From assembly GCF_008692845.1 (NCBI RefSeq), contig NZ_VXJW01000007.1:62001-126000 (forward strand): 64,000 nt of DNA, read 5' to 3'. The position numbers and the translations under genes were made by a program. This stretch comes from Salmonella enterica subsp. arizonae (GTDB taxonomy: Bacteria; Pseudomonadota; Gammaproteobacteria; Enterobacterales; Enterobacteriaceae). Position 1 is the first letter of the stretch; each line of letters opens with the position of its first letter. Below, in pieces: positions 11,346 through 20,724 of the stretch. The notes under the pieces were generated by a model. It did no database searches and was not told the DNA's origin. It worked only from the letters and a program-made list of their open reading frames with translations.

Positions 11346-12303
11346 ACTAAATGCCTCGATCATAAGAACAGATGATAAAATCATATTTTTGGGTAAAAAA
11401 AATTACCAGATGACCGATATTATTGGCCCTGAGGCGGACAATTTTTTAACCAAATTTGAAACTGGTCTGGACGAGACAGAATTGCAGTCGTGGCTTAAAG
11501 ATGATAGCTGTTATGCACTTTATAAAAAAATGTCCGAGTTGAATTTGCTGGTACTGTCAGAAAATAAATATGGAGGAACCGTTTTAGAAAAAACCTATGA
11601 TTTCCTAAATTTTCATTTAGGAACATTACACTCACCGTTTAGCTTTGAGAATGATATCCACATCGCCCTTATTGGATGTGGTGGAACAGGATCAAATATA
11701 GGGCTGTGTCTGGCCTCATCGGGGATCAAAAAATTCACTTTAATCGACTATGATAGAATTCAGATAAGTAATCTGAACCGCCAGTTTGCCTATGATTCCG
11801 CTGATATTGGCAAAAGTAAGGCACAGTGCTTAAAAGATAAATTGCTTAGAATAAATTCTGATGTCAACATTTCTTTATATGAACGTAAAATTACCTGTTC
11901 AGAAGATCTGCATTGCCTTTCTAATGATGTTAGTTTACTGGTATCAGCTATTGATACTCCGGCCGTTAAGTCATCTCTCTACATCGTTGAATATGCTATG
12001 CGCCACAAAGTCCCGGTTATCTTTGGAGCTGCAGGATACGATACTATTACAGCAGGTCCTTTGTTAACCACTGAGACGGCCAAAGCCACATTCCATCGCC
12101 TTTTGCAGAGGAGTTCTTATGCAGTAACAAAACCTATAACAGGGTCTATCGCATCCACTAATTTACTGCTAAGTGCAATATTGGCTAACAATATTACCAG
12201 CTTTTTTTATCCTTTTAGCAAACCCGACTTGATTAATGTGAGAAAAATATACAATCCTGTCAGCATGATTACAATGAGGGAAATATACTATGACAATAAC
12301 TAA
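11335..12303 (+). CDS. ThiF/MccB-like E1 adenylating enzyme
   Basis: 322 residues from a GTG start overlapping the previous gene, with AAGGAAG upstream. The ATP-binding glycine loop GCGGTGSN is at 114-121, followed by LIDYDRIQISNLNRQF with the Asp and Arg typical of E1 and MoeB/ThiF enzymes. The first 100 residues have the size expected of a winged-helix peptide-binding (RRE-like) domain, as in MccB. No CxxC zinc pairs are seen. Relatives adenylate the C-terminus of a small protein or peptide: MccB in microcin C and PaaA in pantocin A. It could act on the C-terminal Cys or another acidic group of the candidate precursor. Confidence 0.75.
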   Translation: MKIKLNASIIRTDDKIIFLGKKNYQMTDIIGPEADNFLTKFETGLDETELQSWLKDDSCYALYKKMSELNLLVLSENKYGGTVLEKTYDFLNFHLGTLHSPFSFENDIHIALIGCGGTGSNIGLCLASSGIKKFTLIDYDRIQISNLNRQFAYDSADIGKSKAQCLKDKLLRINSDVNISLYERKITCSEDLHCLSNDVSLLVSAIDTPAVKSSLYIVEYAMRHKVPVIFGAAGYDTITAGPLLTTETAKATFHRLLQRSSYAVTKPITGSIASTNLLLSAILANNITSFFYPFSKPDLINVRKIYNPVSMITMREIYYDNN

Positions 12304-13126
12304 TAAAGATATTTTTTCCATATTTTTAAACAGGGAAGTCATAGAACAAGAGTGTGCACTATGGCGGCAATTTGTTGCCTGTAATAAAAAACAAACAATT
12401 CTTAATTTCCTTACAGAAAACCATTCCTACGCTTCCTGGCCAGAAAAAGTTGTTTGCTATCAGCCCGATAATCGTGAGGATTATCAGGCAGTTCTGAAAT
12501 CAGTCGCTGTGGAAATGCAACGTCAAAATGAAGATTTTTCAGAAATACATTACTCTGTAATGAACAGTTATAGAGAAAATATTCTGGAAGCAATTGAGTT
12601 GCTCTCAACAAACAGTGCTGTGATGGATTACACCTTGAGGAATATTATTGGGCGTATTGTTATCGTCAGTTGTGACTCACTTATAGCAACCAGTTCCGTG
12701 CTTTTTTTAGGACTTATCGTTATCTCGCCTAAAGAAAACTGGACTCTATTTGATTATATCGAAAATATTATTCATGAGATGTCTCACATTGAACTCTATA
12801 TTAAGCAACTACTCGATCCCCTTGTATCGACAGGAATTTACCTGAAAAGTCCTTTTCGTGATCAACCCCGTCCTGCAAATGGGGTCTTTCATGCTGCTTT
12901 TGTTCTAAGTCGCATTATTTTTTATATGCACAACCTTACTTTCTCAGGAGTATATAAGCTGCCTGCTGCTGTCAATCTTAATAAGGCATCTCTGTTATTG
13001 AAGGAGACACTGGCGCAGTTTGACCATAAGAATTGCCTTACGGTACAAGGCAGTAGCATGGCAGAAGAAATGAGTTTGGTCTTATCTCAATTTCAAAAAG
13101 AGGATTCAGTCAGTGCAATTATTTAA
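12290..13126 (+). CDS. HExxH-motif putative peptide-modification protein
   Basis: 278 residues, start overlapping the preceding gene by 14 nt, with GAGGG upstream. The motif HEMSH is at residues 162-166 and is followed by an acidic/hydrophobic helix. HExxH proteins of this size in RiPP loci form a family of putative peptide modification proteins, some known as 2-oxoglutarate-dependent beta-hydroxylases rather than proteases. Both readings, oxygenase or leader peptidase, remain open. It has no signal peptide or membrane segment and so is cytoplasmic. Confidence 0.6.
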   Translation: MTITNKDIFSIFLNREVIEQECALWRQFVACNKKQTILNFLTENHSYASWPEKVVCYQPDNREDYQAVLKSVAVEMQRQNEDFSEIHYSVMNSYRENILEAIELLSTNSAVMDYTLRNIIGRIVIVSCDSLIATSSVLFLGLIVISPKENWTLFDYIENIIHEMSHIELYIKQLLDPLVSTGIYLKSPFRDQPRPANGVFHAAFVLSRIIFYMHNLTFSGVYKLPAAVNLNKASLLLKETLAQFDHKNCLTVQGSSMAEEMSLVLSQFQKEDSVSAII

Positions 13127-13919
13127 AAATGAGCAAGCATTTTTGGAATACTGCCGTGTTAATGATTTGACGGGTACATGTTTTCTTATTCATGGATATT
13201 GCTTTCAGTGGCCATTGTTTACGCAGGGAAATTTTTATTCCATTGAGGAAAATTTCGGTAGCGATAAGATATTTATTGAGGAAGGAATAAATAAATCGGG
13301 CAGAGTGGAAGTTACGGTGAGTGATTATATTAAGCGCATTCAGTCTGGCGTTAAAGGCATGGGTAACTGGTCATGGCAGCCGCATCTTTCCCACGCAAAA
13401 TCACTTAACAATAGTTTCACTGTACCCGAAGCTATTACATTAAATAATATTGAGAAATCGTTAGTAGGCGAACTGGTTCTTGCACCCTGGATTTTGATGT
13501 CTGCAACTGAAACAGTCACCAACATGCATCAGGATATGCTCAGCGTGAACGGTATTGTTGGGCAGTTGCAGGGCGTGAAAGAATTTACGTTAGTTGCACC
13601 GCAGTATGCGCTTGAAGAGGGTAAATTTTACAGCACATACGAGCTCGAAACACTTGGTATCCCTTTTGAGTGCGTGGTGCTTCATCCAGGTGATTTTCTT
13701 TACTTTCCTGCGCACTGGTGGCATCAGGCAAAAACGATTGAGTGCTCGGTGAGCTTCATTCATAGTACAGTAAATCTGTACAATATGACCGCTTTTTTGG
13801 ATGATGCCATTTCTCAAATGCCAGCCTTGATACAAAGAGTGCAGTCAGCGGCGAAAAAACGGGGCTATTTCGGCTACAGAATTAAGTGGTTGTGTAATGG
13901 ATTCAGGTCATTGGGATAA
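13113..13919 (+). CDS. Second JmjC/cupin-8-like oxygenase
   Basis: 268 residues from a GTG start overlapping the previous gene by 14 nt, with AAGAGG about 10 nt upstream. The iron triad is HQD (in TNMHQDMLS) and the His in DFLYFPAHWWHQA, the standard JmjC double-stranded beta-helix arrangement. It resembles protein hydroxylases more than small-molecule oxygenases. It is clearly different in sequence from the oxygenase at 9051, so the two probably act on different positions or substrates. A role in self-hydroxylation of the ribosome cannot be excluded. Confidence 0.7.
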   Translation: MQLFKNEQAFLEYCRVNDLTGTCFLIHGYCFQWPLFTQGNFYSIEENFGSDKIFIEEGINKSGRVEVTVSDYIKRIQSGVKGMGNWSWQPHLSHAKSLNNSFTVPEAITLNNIEKSLVGELVLAPWILMSATETVTNMHQDMLSVNGIVGQLQGVKEFTLVAPQYALEEGKFYSTYELETLGIPFECVVLHPGDFLYFPAHWWHQAKTIECSVSFIHSTVNLYNMTAFLDDAISQMPALIQRVQSAAKKRGYFGYRIKWLCNGFRSLG

Positions 13920-13923
13920 GAGA

Positions 13924-15144
13924 ATGTTTAGAGCAGAAGTAAAGGAACGGCTGGCACTGTTTGAAAACAAGAATTTTTTTCTTTTCACCGTGAGTGGTCT
14001 TTTTGCCACTTTTGGTAATGGATTAAATTATATTGCGCTTTCCTGGTTGGCCTATAACAAAACCGATTCAGTTAAAGGTGTAGCGATAATGATGTTTTGC
14101 ATCTGGATGCCCAGTATCCTTTTCGCTCCTTTATTTGGCCTGCTTGCCGATCGTTACAATCGTAAAGCACAAATCATTATCTCAAATCTGGTCAGGGGGA
14201 TAGTTATCGTTGCATGGGTACTGATGTGGGAAATGAATATTGAGCCAGACCTGATGATTCTGTGCTCTCTACTTGGGGTATTTATTTCATTTTACATGCC
14301 TTCCGCGGTGCCTTTTATTCAAAGTATCGTGTCTGAAGAGGATCTTGTTAGCGCGAATGCAACCATTGATATGGTTTACGAATTTGGCACTATTGTGGGA
14401 ATGGGATTAAGTGGCTTCATACTGGCTGTAGTAGGTATCAAAGGCACGCTACTTATCGGTGGTATACTTTTTATTATCGCTGGCCTTTTCAACCTTGCCA
14501 TGCGTACGGTAGTAATGTCAGAAAATGCAAATAAACAAAGTGGAAGTTGGTGGTACAACTATACCTCTTCGCTGAGATACTTTAAAAGTAAGCCTGCACT
14601 TTTTATGCCTTATATGAGCCAGATGATAATCATGGTTCTTTTGATGACTATTCCTATTATTTTAGTCCCTTATACACGTGAAGTGTTGCATGCGAGCACC
14701 CGGGTATTTGCGCTTTATGAAGCTCTGTATTCATTGGGGGTTTTAGCAGGTGGCTTTTTATCACCTGTGCTTTGTAAAAAAATCAGCATCAGGAAAACGC
14801 TTGCCTTGCTTTTATTGGTTATGGCTGGCGGTTTATATATACTCTCTGTTAATGATGCTGTTATTTTGGTATTCCCGATTTATTTTCTTATTGGTTTTGG
14901 TATTTCCAGTTGGGCCCTGTCGATATCTCTTTCACAACTTCATTGTGCGCCTGAGTATCAGGGAAGACTTCAGGCTACTTTTAACGGCCTGTCGGGAATA
15001 TTTATTCTTGCCATATATCTTCTTATGGCAAAAGAAGGGAATGGCTTATCCTCTCAGGGAGTTTACCTGGCTCAGTCGGTTCTTGCGCTAGCGGGCATTG
15101 TTATTGTGCTTTTTTATCGTAAAGGGGAACATCGTGAGTCGTAA
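13924..15144 (+). CDS. MFS exporter, probable peptide export
   Basis: Polytopic inner-membrane protein of the major facilitator superfamily (406 residues from the ATG at 13924; an ATG at 13897 overlapping the previous gene is also possible). About 12 hydrophobic segments are seen. The loop motif GLLADRYNRKAQ between helices 2 and 3 is the MFS signature of proton-driven drug exporters. In microcin C-like loci the exporter is also an MFS protein (MccC), so export of the modified peptide is the likely job. It overlaps the ABC-F gene. Confidence 0.8.
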   Translation: MFRAEVKERLALFENKNFFLFTVSGLFATFGNGLNYIALSWLAYNKTDSVKGVAIMMFCIWMPSILFAPLFGLLADRYNRKAQIIISNLVRGIVIVAWVLMWEMNIEPDLMILCSLLGVFISFYMPSAVPFIQSIVSEEDLVSANATIDMVYEFGTIVGMGLSGFILAVVGIKGTLLIGGILFIIAGLFNLAMRTVVMSENANKQSGSWWYNYTSSLRYFKSKPALFMPYMSQMIIMVLLMTIPIILVPYTREVLHASTRVFALYEALYSLGVLAGGFLSPVLCKKISIRKTLALLLLVMAGGLYILSVNDAVILVFPIYFLIGFGISSWALSISLSQLHCAPEYQGRLQATFNGLSGIFILAIYLLMAKEGNGLSSQGVYLAQSVLALAGIVIVLFYRKGEHRES

Positions 15145-16705
15145 AGATCAAGTTTTTCTCTCAACTAATCAATTGAGTTACCATAATACAACAAATCTGT
15201 TGTTTAACGATGTTTCTCTTTCATTAAACTCCACTGAAAAGGTGGGCTTAGTTGGATTCAACGGTGCCGGTAAGTCCACCCTGCTACAACTGTTGACTAA
15301 GAATCTGGAGCCAAGTTCAGGCCTGGTTACTCACCCCAAATCGTTACGTTATTACCTTGTGGAACAGCGTTTTCCAGAGCACTTATTATCTTTAACGCCA
15401 GAAGAGGCTCTTCTCGATATTTTAGAAACAGATGAGCGCATAAGTGAAAGCTGGCGCGCTGAAGTTATTCTTGAAAATATTGGTATAGGGTTTACCCAGC
15501 ATGATACTCCATGTTCAGAACTTAGCGGTGGCCAGCAGACGCGCCTGTTACTGGGTAGAGCGCAGCTCTCTACTCCCAATGTTCTTTTACTTGATGAGCC
15601 TTCAAACCATCTTGATTTGCCGACGTTAATCTGGCTTGAAGCATTTTTAGCAGACTGGCGTGGAAGCTTAATTCTGGTTTCCCATGATACCCGCTTGCTC
15701 GATACTGTCACCAACAGTACTTGGATTATCGCTAATGGCGGCGTGCATCAATATCGACTCCCCTGCACGCAAGCTTTAGTGCAGCACGAACAAAGCGATC
15801 TTGCCTGCCAGCAGCAATATCAGGATCAGGCAAACGAAATTGAGCGCATCGAAGCCAGCGCGCGTCAGTTGGCGGTGTGGGGTAAAGATCAGCATAGTAA
15901 AAGCTCGGCAAGAAAAGCGCAGTCCATGTTCAAACGTGTAGATAAACTCAAGCTTGAGCAAAATACCTTACCAGAACCTTATCCCTGGAATCTTTCCTTT
16001 CCCGGCCAAATGCTGCCGGCAAAACGACTTCTGTTTTGCAACGAGGTTGTGGTCAGGGCACCGAGGCAGACTAATATCCTGTACACAATAGATGAGCTGT
16101 TGATTCAGCCAGGAGAAAAAATTGCTTTAATCGGTGCTAATGGCATGGGTAAGTCGACTCTGCTGCAGCTTATCTGGAAGAGTTATCGGGATCGGGATCG
16201 GGCCATTACACTGCATGACTCGACGGTAATGGCCTATTACGATCAGCTACAAAATGGTGTGAATAGCGAGCTGGATATTATAAATGCATTATCCAGTTTT
16301 TGCAGTACGTCGCGCGTGAATGCCAATAATGAGCAGTTGAAGCAGGCGTTACTTAAAGCCGGATTCCCCTGGGAACGTCTGCAGAGTAAAGTCAAAACAT
16401 TGAGTGGGGGAGAAAGAGCAAGATTATTATTTGCAGGTATATCCCTCATCAACAGTCATCTGCTTTTGCTGGATGAGCCCACTAACCATCTGGATATATC
16501 AGGTAAAAAGGCCCTTGAACGTCAGTTAGAAGAGTTTAACGGCACTGTGCTTCTAGTATCGCACGATCGTAGTCTTATTGAAAAGGTCTGCAAACGTTTT
16601 TTGGTAATAAGCGATGGAAAGCTGCACTCTTTCAACGACTATCGCCAGGCTTATAGCGCCTCACAAATGACAGTTGAAGGTCATCTGCTGAGTAACGCGT
16701 CATGA
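15134..16705 (+). CDS. ABC-F ATPase, probable ribosome-protection self-immunity
   Basis: 523 residues with two ABC ATPase domains and no membrane segments, the ABC-F layout. Walker A motifs are GFNGAGKS (41-48) and GANGMGKST in the second domain, with signatures LSGGQQTRLLL and LSGGERARLLF and Walker B LLLDEPSNHLD and LLLDEPTNHLD. A charged helical linker lies between the domains. I chose the GTG at 15134, preceded by AAAGGGG and overlapping the MFS gene by 11 nt; the reading from 15098 has no such site. ABC-F proteins act at the ribosomal E site, and resistance members displace ribosome-binding antibiotics. Its position in a peptide cluster suggests producer immunity. Confidence 0.85.
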   Translation: MSRKDQVFLSTNQLSYHNTTNLLFNDVSLSLNSTEKVGLVGFNGAGKSTLLQLLTKNLEPSSGLVTHPKSLRYYLVEQRFPEHLLSLTPEEALLDILETDERISESWRAEVILENIGIGFTQHDTPCSELSGGQQTRLLLGRAQLSTPNVLLLDEPSNHLDLPTLIWLEAFLADWRGSLILVSHDTRLLDTVTNSTWIIANGGVHQYRLPCTQALVQHEQSDLACQQQYQDQANEIERIEASARQLAVWGKDQHSKSSARKAQSMFKRVDKLKLEQNTLPEPYPWNLSFPGQMLPAKRLLFCNEVVVRAPRQTNILYTIDELLIQPGEKIALIGANGMGKSTLLQLIWKSYRDRDRAITLHDSTVMAYYDQLQNGVNSELDIINALSSFCSTSRVNANNEQLKQALLKAGFPWERLQSKVKTLSGGERARLLFAGISLINSHLLLLDEPTNHLDISGKKALERQLEEFNGTVLLVSHDRSLIEKVCKRFLVISDGKLHSFNDYRQAYSASQMTVEGHLLSNAS

Positions 16706-16710
16706 CATAT

Positions 16711-16775
16711 TGGGCTTTGTTAATGAAATAGTAGCCCTCAATATCTTGTGCCACAGGGGGACGATATCAATATTG
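16711..16775 (+). repeat. IS110-like end remnant, right copy
   Basis: Begins 6 bp after the ABC-F stop. It matches the reverse complement of 8551-8620, including TATCTTGTGCCACAG and TTAATGAAAT. No transposase coding sequence follows on this side. With the left copy it frames the peptide cluster. Confidence 0.65.
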
Positions 16776-16939
16776 TAGCCAGATGAGGTTCACCTCATTA
16801 GCATGACAGTGTTACTTGCAATTCCACATAATTGCCGATGCTGGTGATGAAATATCACCAGGGGTGAATTACCTGGTCGCTTATCTGACCTGCAATGTGT
16901 TTATTTTCCCTTCTTTGCAGGCCAGTTAAGCCAATATTA

Positions 16940-17566
16940 TCAGCCAATTAACTGGTAGTGCTCTAATTGTCTGGAATGCGCGCGCGCCAGTAAAATGACC
17001 GTGGTTAACGCGCCGAGCAGGGCGCAGAACATATCTGACTGCGTATCCCACGGATCGCCCTGGGTGCCCAGAAAATCGTCTGCACCTTGGCCCATTGCCA
17101 GGGCCGCCCACCACTCGATCAGCTCATAAGTTGCGCTAATCGCCAGCGCCACGCAGCAGACCAGAAAAGCCAGCATTTTTCGTCCACGGACGATTTGCCC
17201 GCGTGCGAGGATCTCACGCGCGGCTAGTGCCGGCACCAGCCCCTGAAAGAAGTGTCCCAGTTTGTCATATGGATTGCGGCTTAGCTCCAGCCACTCCTGG
17301 ACCTCAAAACCGATGGGCACTTTGGCGTAGGTATACATCCCGCCAACCATCAAAATGATGGCATGAAAGAAAATCAACGTGTAGAGCAGCGGCGTCAACG
17401 GATAGCGTCTGGCGGTGACTAACAACAGTGGCGCCACAATGATCACCGGCGTCACTTCCATCAGCCAGGTTATTTTGTCGCCCGACATCAAGCCAGTATA
17501 AAATAGAAGGAGCGACAGAATTAGCGCGCCAGAGTTCAGTAGTGAAGGGGGCAGTGTACGGATCAT
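16940..17566 (-). CDS. yjdF: YjdF family inner-membrane protein
   Basis: 208 residues with several hydrophobic segments, DUF2238 family, function unknown. It is recognised by the central motif VGGMYTYAKVPIG and the conserved NPYDKLGHFFQG and ATYELIEWW stretches, which include His and Glu residues typical of this family. In E. coli yjdF also lies next to fumB. The foreign insert ends about 165 bp downstream of its stop, so it marks where the core genome resumes. Confidence 0.92.
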   Translation of the reverse strand: MIRTLPPSLLNSGALILSLLLFYTGLMSGDKITWLMEVTPVIIVAPLLLVTARRYPLTPLLYTLIFFHAIILMVGGMYTYAKVPIGFEVQEWLELSRNPYDKLGHFFQGLVPALAAREILARGQIVRGRKMLAFLVCCVALAISATYELIEWWAALAMGQGADDFLGTQGDPWDTQSDMFCALLGALTTVILLARAHSRQLEHYQLIG

Positions 17567-17637
17567 GGTGATGATAAAAGTTATGGAAAAGATGACTATT
17601 CACTACGCACGATAAAAATTCAACGTCTGGATCGGAA

Positions 17638-17661
17638 CGGCCCAGTAAGATCACTGGGCCG
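17638..17661 (-). terminator. Hairpin after fumB
   Basis: CGGCCCAG/CTGGGCCG stem with an 8-nt loop, 7 nt past the fumB stop. It has no clear T-run, so it may be a weak terminator or an mRNA 3' end stabiliser. Confidence 0.5.
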
Positions 17662-17667
17662 GAGAGG

Positions 17668-19314
17668 TTATTTCTCGCAGTTAGCGCACTGTTTGCTGAC
17701 AATCTGCTGGAAGAAATCGTTGCCTTTGTCATCCACCAGGATAAAGGCCGGGAAATCTTCTACTTCAATTTTCCAGATAGCTTCCATGCCGAGCTCCGGA
17801 TACTCAACGCACTCCAGATGCTTAATGCTCTGTTGCGCCAGTACCGCCGCCGGGCCGCCGATACTGCCCAAATAAAAGCCGCCGTGTTTTTTACAGGCAT
17901 CCGTGACCTGCTGGCTACGGTTGCCTTTCGCCAGCATGATCATACTACCGCCGTGGGATTGCAGCAGATCGACGTAAGAATCCATGCGGCCTGCGGTGGT
18001 CGGGCCCAGTGAACCGGAGGGATAGCCCGCTGGCGTTTTCGCCGGGCCCGCGTAATAGATCGGATGATCTTTAATGTACTGCGGCAGTCCTTCGCCGGAT
18101 TCGATACGCTCTTTTAGCTTCGCATGGGCGATATCGCGACCCACGATAATGGTGCCCGTCAGCGACAGGCGAGTCGAGACCGGATACTGTGATAGCTGAG
18201 CGAGGATCTCTTTCATCGGGCGGTTAAGATCGACTTTTACCGCGTCGCCTTCGCCCGCCTGACGCAGCGCTGACGGAATATACTGGCCCGGATTATGTTC
18301 CAGTTTTTCAATCCAGATGCCTTCACGGTTGATTTTCGCTTTTATGTTACGGTCTGCCGAGCAGGAAACGCCCATTCCTACCGGACAGGAAGCGCCGTGA
18401 CGCGGCAGACGAATCACGCGAATATCGTGGGCGAAATATTTCCCGCCGAACTGCGCGCCGAGGCCCAGTTTTTGCGCTTCTTCCAGCAGCTCCTGTTCCA
18501 ACTGGAGATCGCGGAATGCCTGGCCGTGTTCGTTACCTTCTGTCGGCAGCGTGTCGTAATAGTGGGTGCTGGCGAGTTTAACGGTTTTCAGCGTGGTTTC
18601 CGCCGAAGTGCCGCCAATCACAAATGCGATGTGGTATGGTGGGCAGGCCGCGGTGCCCAACGTGCGCATTTTCTCAACGAGAAAGTTTTTCAGCTTGCCT
18701 GGGGTGAGTAGCGCTTTGGTTTCCTGATAGAGATACGTTTTGTTCGCTGAACCGCCGCCTTTTGCCACGCAGAGAAACTTGTACTCGTCGCCATCGACGG
18801 CATAAAGATCGATTTGCGCTGGCAGGTTGCTGCCGGTATTGACCTCTTTGTACATATCCAGCGGCGCGTTCTGCGAGTAGCGCAGGTTATCTTCAATATA
18901 GGTGTTAAACACGCCTTTGGAGAGCGCCGCTTCATCGCCGCCGCCGGTCCAGACGCGTTGGCCTTTTTTACCCATGATAATCGCCGTGCCGGTATCCTGA
19001 CAGGTCGGCAGAACGCCTTTGGCGGCGATATCGGAGTTTCTTAAAAATTGCAGCGCCACGTATTTATCGTTTTCGCTGGCTTCGGGGTCATGGAGAATAG
19101 AGGCGACTTGCTGCTGGTGTTCAGGGCGGAGCATGAAAGATGCATCGTGGAAGGCTTGCTGCGCCAGCAGCGTTAGCGCCTGCGGCTCGACTTTCAGAAT
19201 TGATTCGCCTTCGAAACTACCGACGCTGACATAATCGGACGTGAGCAGGTAATACTCGGTTTTGTCCTCTCCCATCGGGAAAGGCGCCTGATAGATAAAC
19301 TCTTTTTTCGACAT
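17668..19314 (-). CDS. fumB: Anaerobic class I fumarase FumB
   Basis: Iron-sulfur hydratase that interconverts malate and fumarate. In anaerobic cells it makes fumarate for respiration, working with DcuB. The 548 residues equal the E. coli protein. The [4Fe-4S] ligand cysteines are seen in [17 protein letters not shown] and [15 protein letters not shown]. It lies 69 bp downstream of dcuB on the same strand, with a GC-rich hairpin between. Confidence 0.96.
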   Translation of the reverse strand: MSKKEFIYQAPFPMGEDKTEYYLLTSDYVSVGSFEGESILKVEPQALTLLAQQAFHDASFMLRPEHQQQVASILHDPEASENDKYVALQFLRNSDIAAKGVLPTCQDTGTAIIMGKKGQRVWTGGGDEAALSKGVFNTYIEDNLRYSQNAPLDMYKEVNTGSNLPAQIDLYAVDGDEYKFLCVAKGGGSANKTYLYQETKALLTPGKLKNFLVEKMRTLGTAACPPYHIAFVIGGTSAETTLKTVKLASTHYYDTLPTEGNEHGQAFRDLQLEQELLEEAQKLGLGAQFGGKYFAHDIRVIRLPRHGASCPVGMGVSCSADRNIKAKINREGIWIEKLEHNPGQYIPSALRQAGEGDAVKVDLNRPMKEILAQLSQYPVSTRLSLTGTIIVGRDIAHAKLKERIESGEGLPQYIKDHPIYYAGPAKTPAGYPSGSLGPTTAGRMDSYVDLLQSHGGSMIMLAKGNRSQQVTDACKKHGGFYLGSIGGPAAVLAQQSIKHLECVEYPELGMEAIWKIEVEDFPAFILVDDKGNDFFQQIVSKQCANCEK

Positions 19315-19349
19315 ATGCTTCCAGCCTACGAGTAAATAGATGTATTAAG

Positions 19350-19378
19350 GCGCGCGCCGCTCGTAAACGGGCGCGCGC
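19350..19378 (-). terminator. GC-rich hairpin between dcuB and fumB
   Basis: Stem GCGCGCGCC/GGCGCGCGC (9 bp) with an 11-nt loop in the dcuB-fumB gap. No T-run is obvious, so partial termination or RNA processing between the two genes is likely. Confidence 0.55.
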
Positions 19379-19383
19379 TGCTC

Positions 19384-20724
19384 TTACAGAAATCCGTACA
19401 TTGCGGCAAAGATCCAGCCAAAGACGCAGGAGACGCTCACGCCAATCAAACCCGGCAGAATGAAGCTGTGGTTAATGACGAAGCGGCCAATATGGGTCGT
19501 GCCGGAACGGTCAAACTGAATCGCCGCCAGATCGCTTGGGTAAGTTGGCAGGATGTAGTAGCCATAACATGCCGGCGCGGAGGCTACGATATAGGCCGGA
19601 TCGACGCCAATAGCCAGCGCGACGGGGACAATCGCCGCCAGCGCCGCTGCTTGGGAGTTAACAAACTTAGAGACCAGCAGCAAAACGATGGCGTAAGCCC
19701 ACGGATACTCTTTAACCATTTCGCCCAGCACGCCCTGAATTTCTGACATGTGCGCGCCGAACATGGTTTCCGCCATCCAGGCGATCCCGTATACCGCGAC
19801 AATCGCAATCATACCGGAGCGAAAGACTTCGTTTTTTGAGATAGATGCAGGATTGGTTTTGGTCAGAATGATAATGAGCGCCCCAGTCAGCAGCATGAAC
19901 ATCTGAATGACCAGCACCATCGACAGCGGCTTGCCGCCGAAAGTAGGACGCAGACTGGAATCCGCCCCCAGGATAGCGACCACGGCGATAGCCGCTAGGA
20001 AGATCCACATCGCCAGCCAGTTGCTTTTCGGCAGTTTTTTATCCAGCAGCGTCGCGGTATCGCCGTACACGTACTGACGGTTTTCCGGCACGGAAATAAA
20101 TTTCTGAAATGCTTCGTCTTTATCCAGATCTTTACCGCGGAACCAGCTAAAAATACCGATTGCCAGGATGCCGAGCAGGGTAGACGGGATGGTGATAGAC
20201 AGCAGATCGAGGAATTCCAGATGTCTTCCGTCAAATGTTACATTGCCCAGCATCGCCACCAGAGAAACAACGGCGACGGAAACCGGACTGGCGATGATCC
20301 CCATTTGCGCGCCAATAGAACTGGCCGCCATTGGACGTTCCGGACGGATATTATTCTTGATTGCTACGTCGTAGATGATCGGCAGAATGGTATAGACCAC
20401 ATGGCCCGTACCACACAGAATCGTCAGGGTACAGGTGACGAACGGCGCCACAATAGAGACATATTTTGGATTGCGGCGCAGCAGTTTTTCGGCAATCTGC
20501 AACATCACATCCAGACCGCCTGAAGCCTGTAACGTTGCCGACGCGGCGACTACCGCGATAATCACCAGCATGACGTCAACGGGCGGTTTACCCGGCTGGA
20601 GATGGAATACAAACACCAGAATGACCAGACCGATACCGCCCAACAATCCGAGCGCGATCCCTCCCTTTCTGGCACCATAAAACAGACATATTAATATTAT
20701 GAGAAGCTGTATACTAAATAACAT
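19384..20724 (-). CDS. dcuB: Anaerobic C4-dicarboxylate antiporter DcuB
   Basis: Inner-membrane exchanger that imports fumarate, malate or aspartate and exports succinate during fumarate respiration. It also acts as a co-sensor for DcuS. The 446 residues contain about 10-12 hydrophobic segments and the family start [22 protein letters not shown]. It is followed by fumB, forming the usual dcuB-fumB unit. Upstream lies a 730-bp region with a strong CRP-type site. Confidence 0.96.
   Translation of the reverse strand: MLFSIQLLIILICLFYGARKGGIALGLLGGIGLVILVFVFHLQPGKPPVDVMLVIIAVVAASATLQASGGLDVMLQIAEKLLRRNPKYVSIVAPFVTCTLTILCGTGHVVYTILPIIYDVAIKNNIRPERPMAASSIGAQMGIIASPVSVAVVSLVAMLGNVTFDGRHLEFLDLLSITIPSTLLGILAIGIFSWFRGKDLDKDEAFQKFISVPENRQYVYGDTATLLDKKLPKSNWLAMWIFLAAIAVVAILGADSSLRPTFGGKPLSMVLVIQMFMLLTGALIIILTKTNPASISKNEVFRSGMIAIVAVYGIAWMAETMFGAHMSEIQGVLGEMVKEYPWAYAIVLLLVSKFVNSQAAALAAIVPVALAIGVDPAYIVASAPACYGYYILPTYPSDLAAIQFDRSGTTHIGRFVINHSFILPGLIGVSVSCVFGWIFAAMYGFL

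Noticed and set aside
13113..13919. Reading the second JmjC-like protein as a ribosomal oxygenase such as RoxA
   Set aside because: It shares the fold motifs, but its place in the peptide operon makes peptide modification more likely. I kept ribosome hydroxylation only as an alternative.
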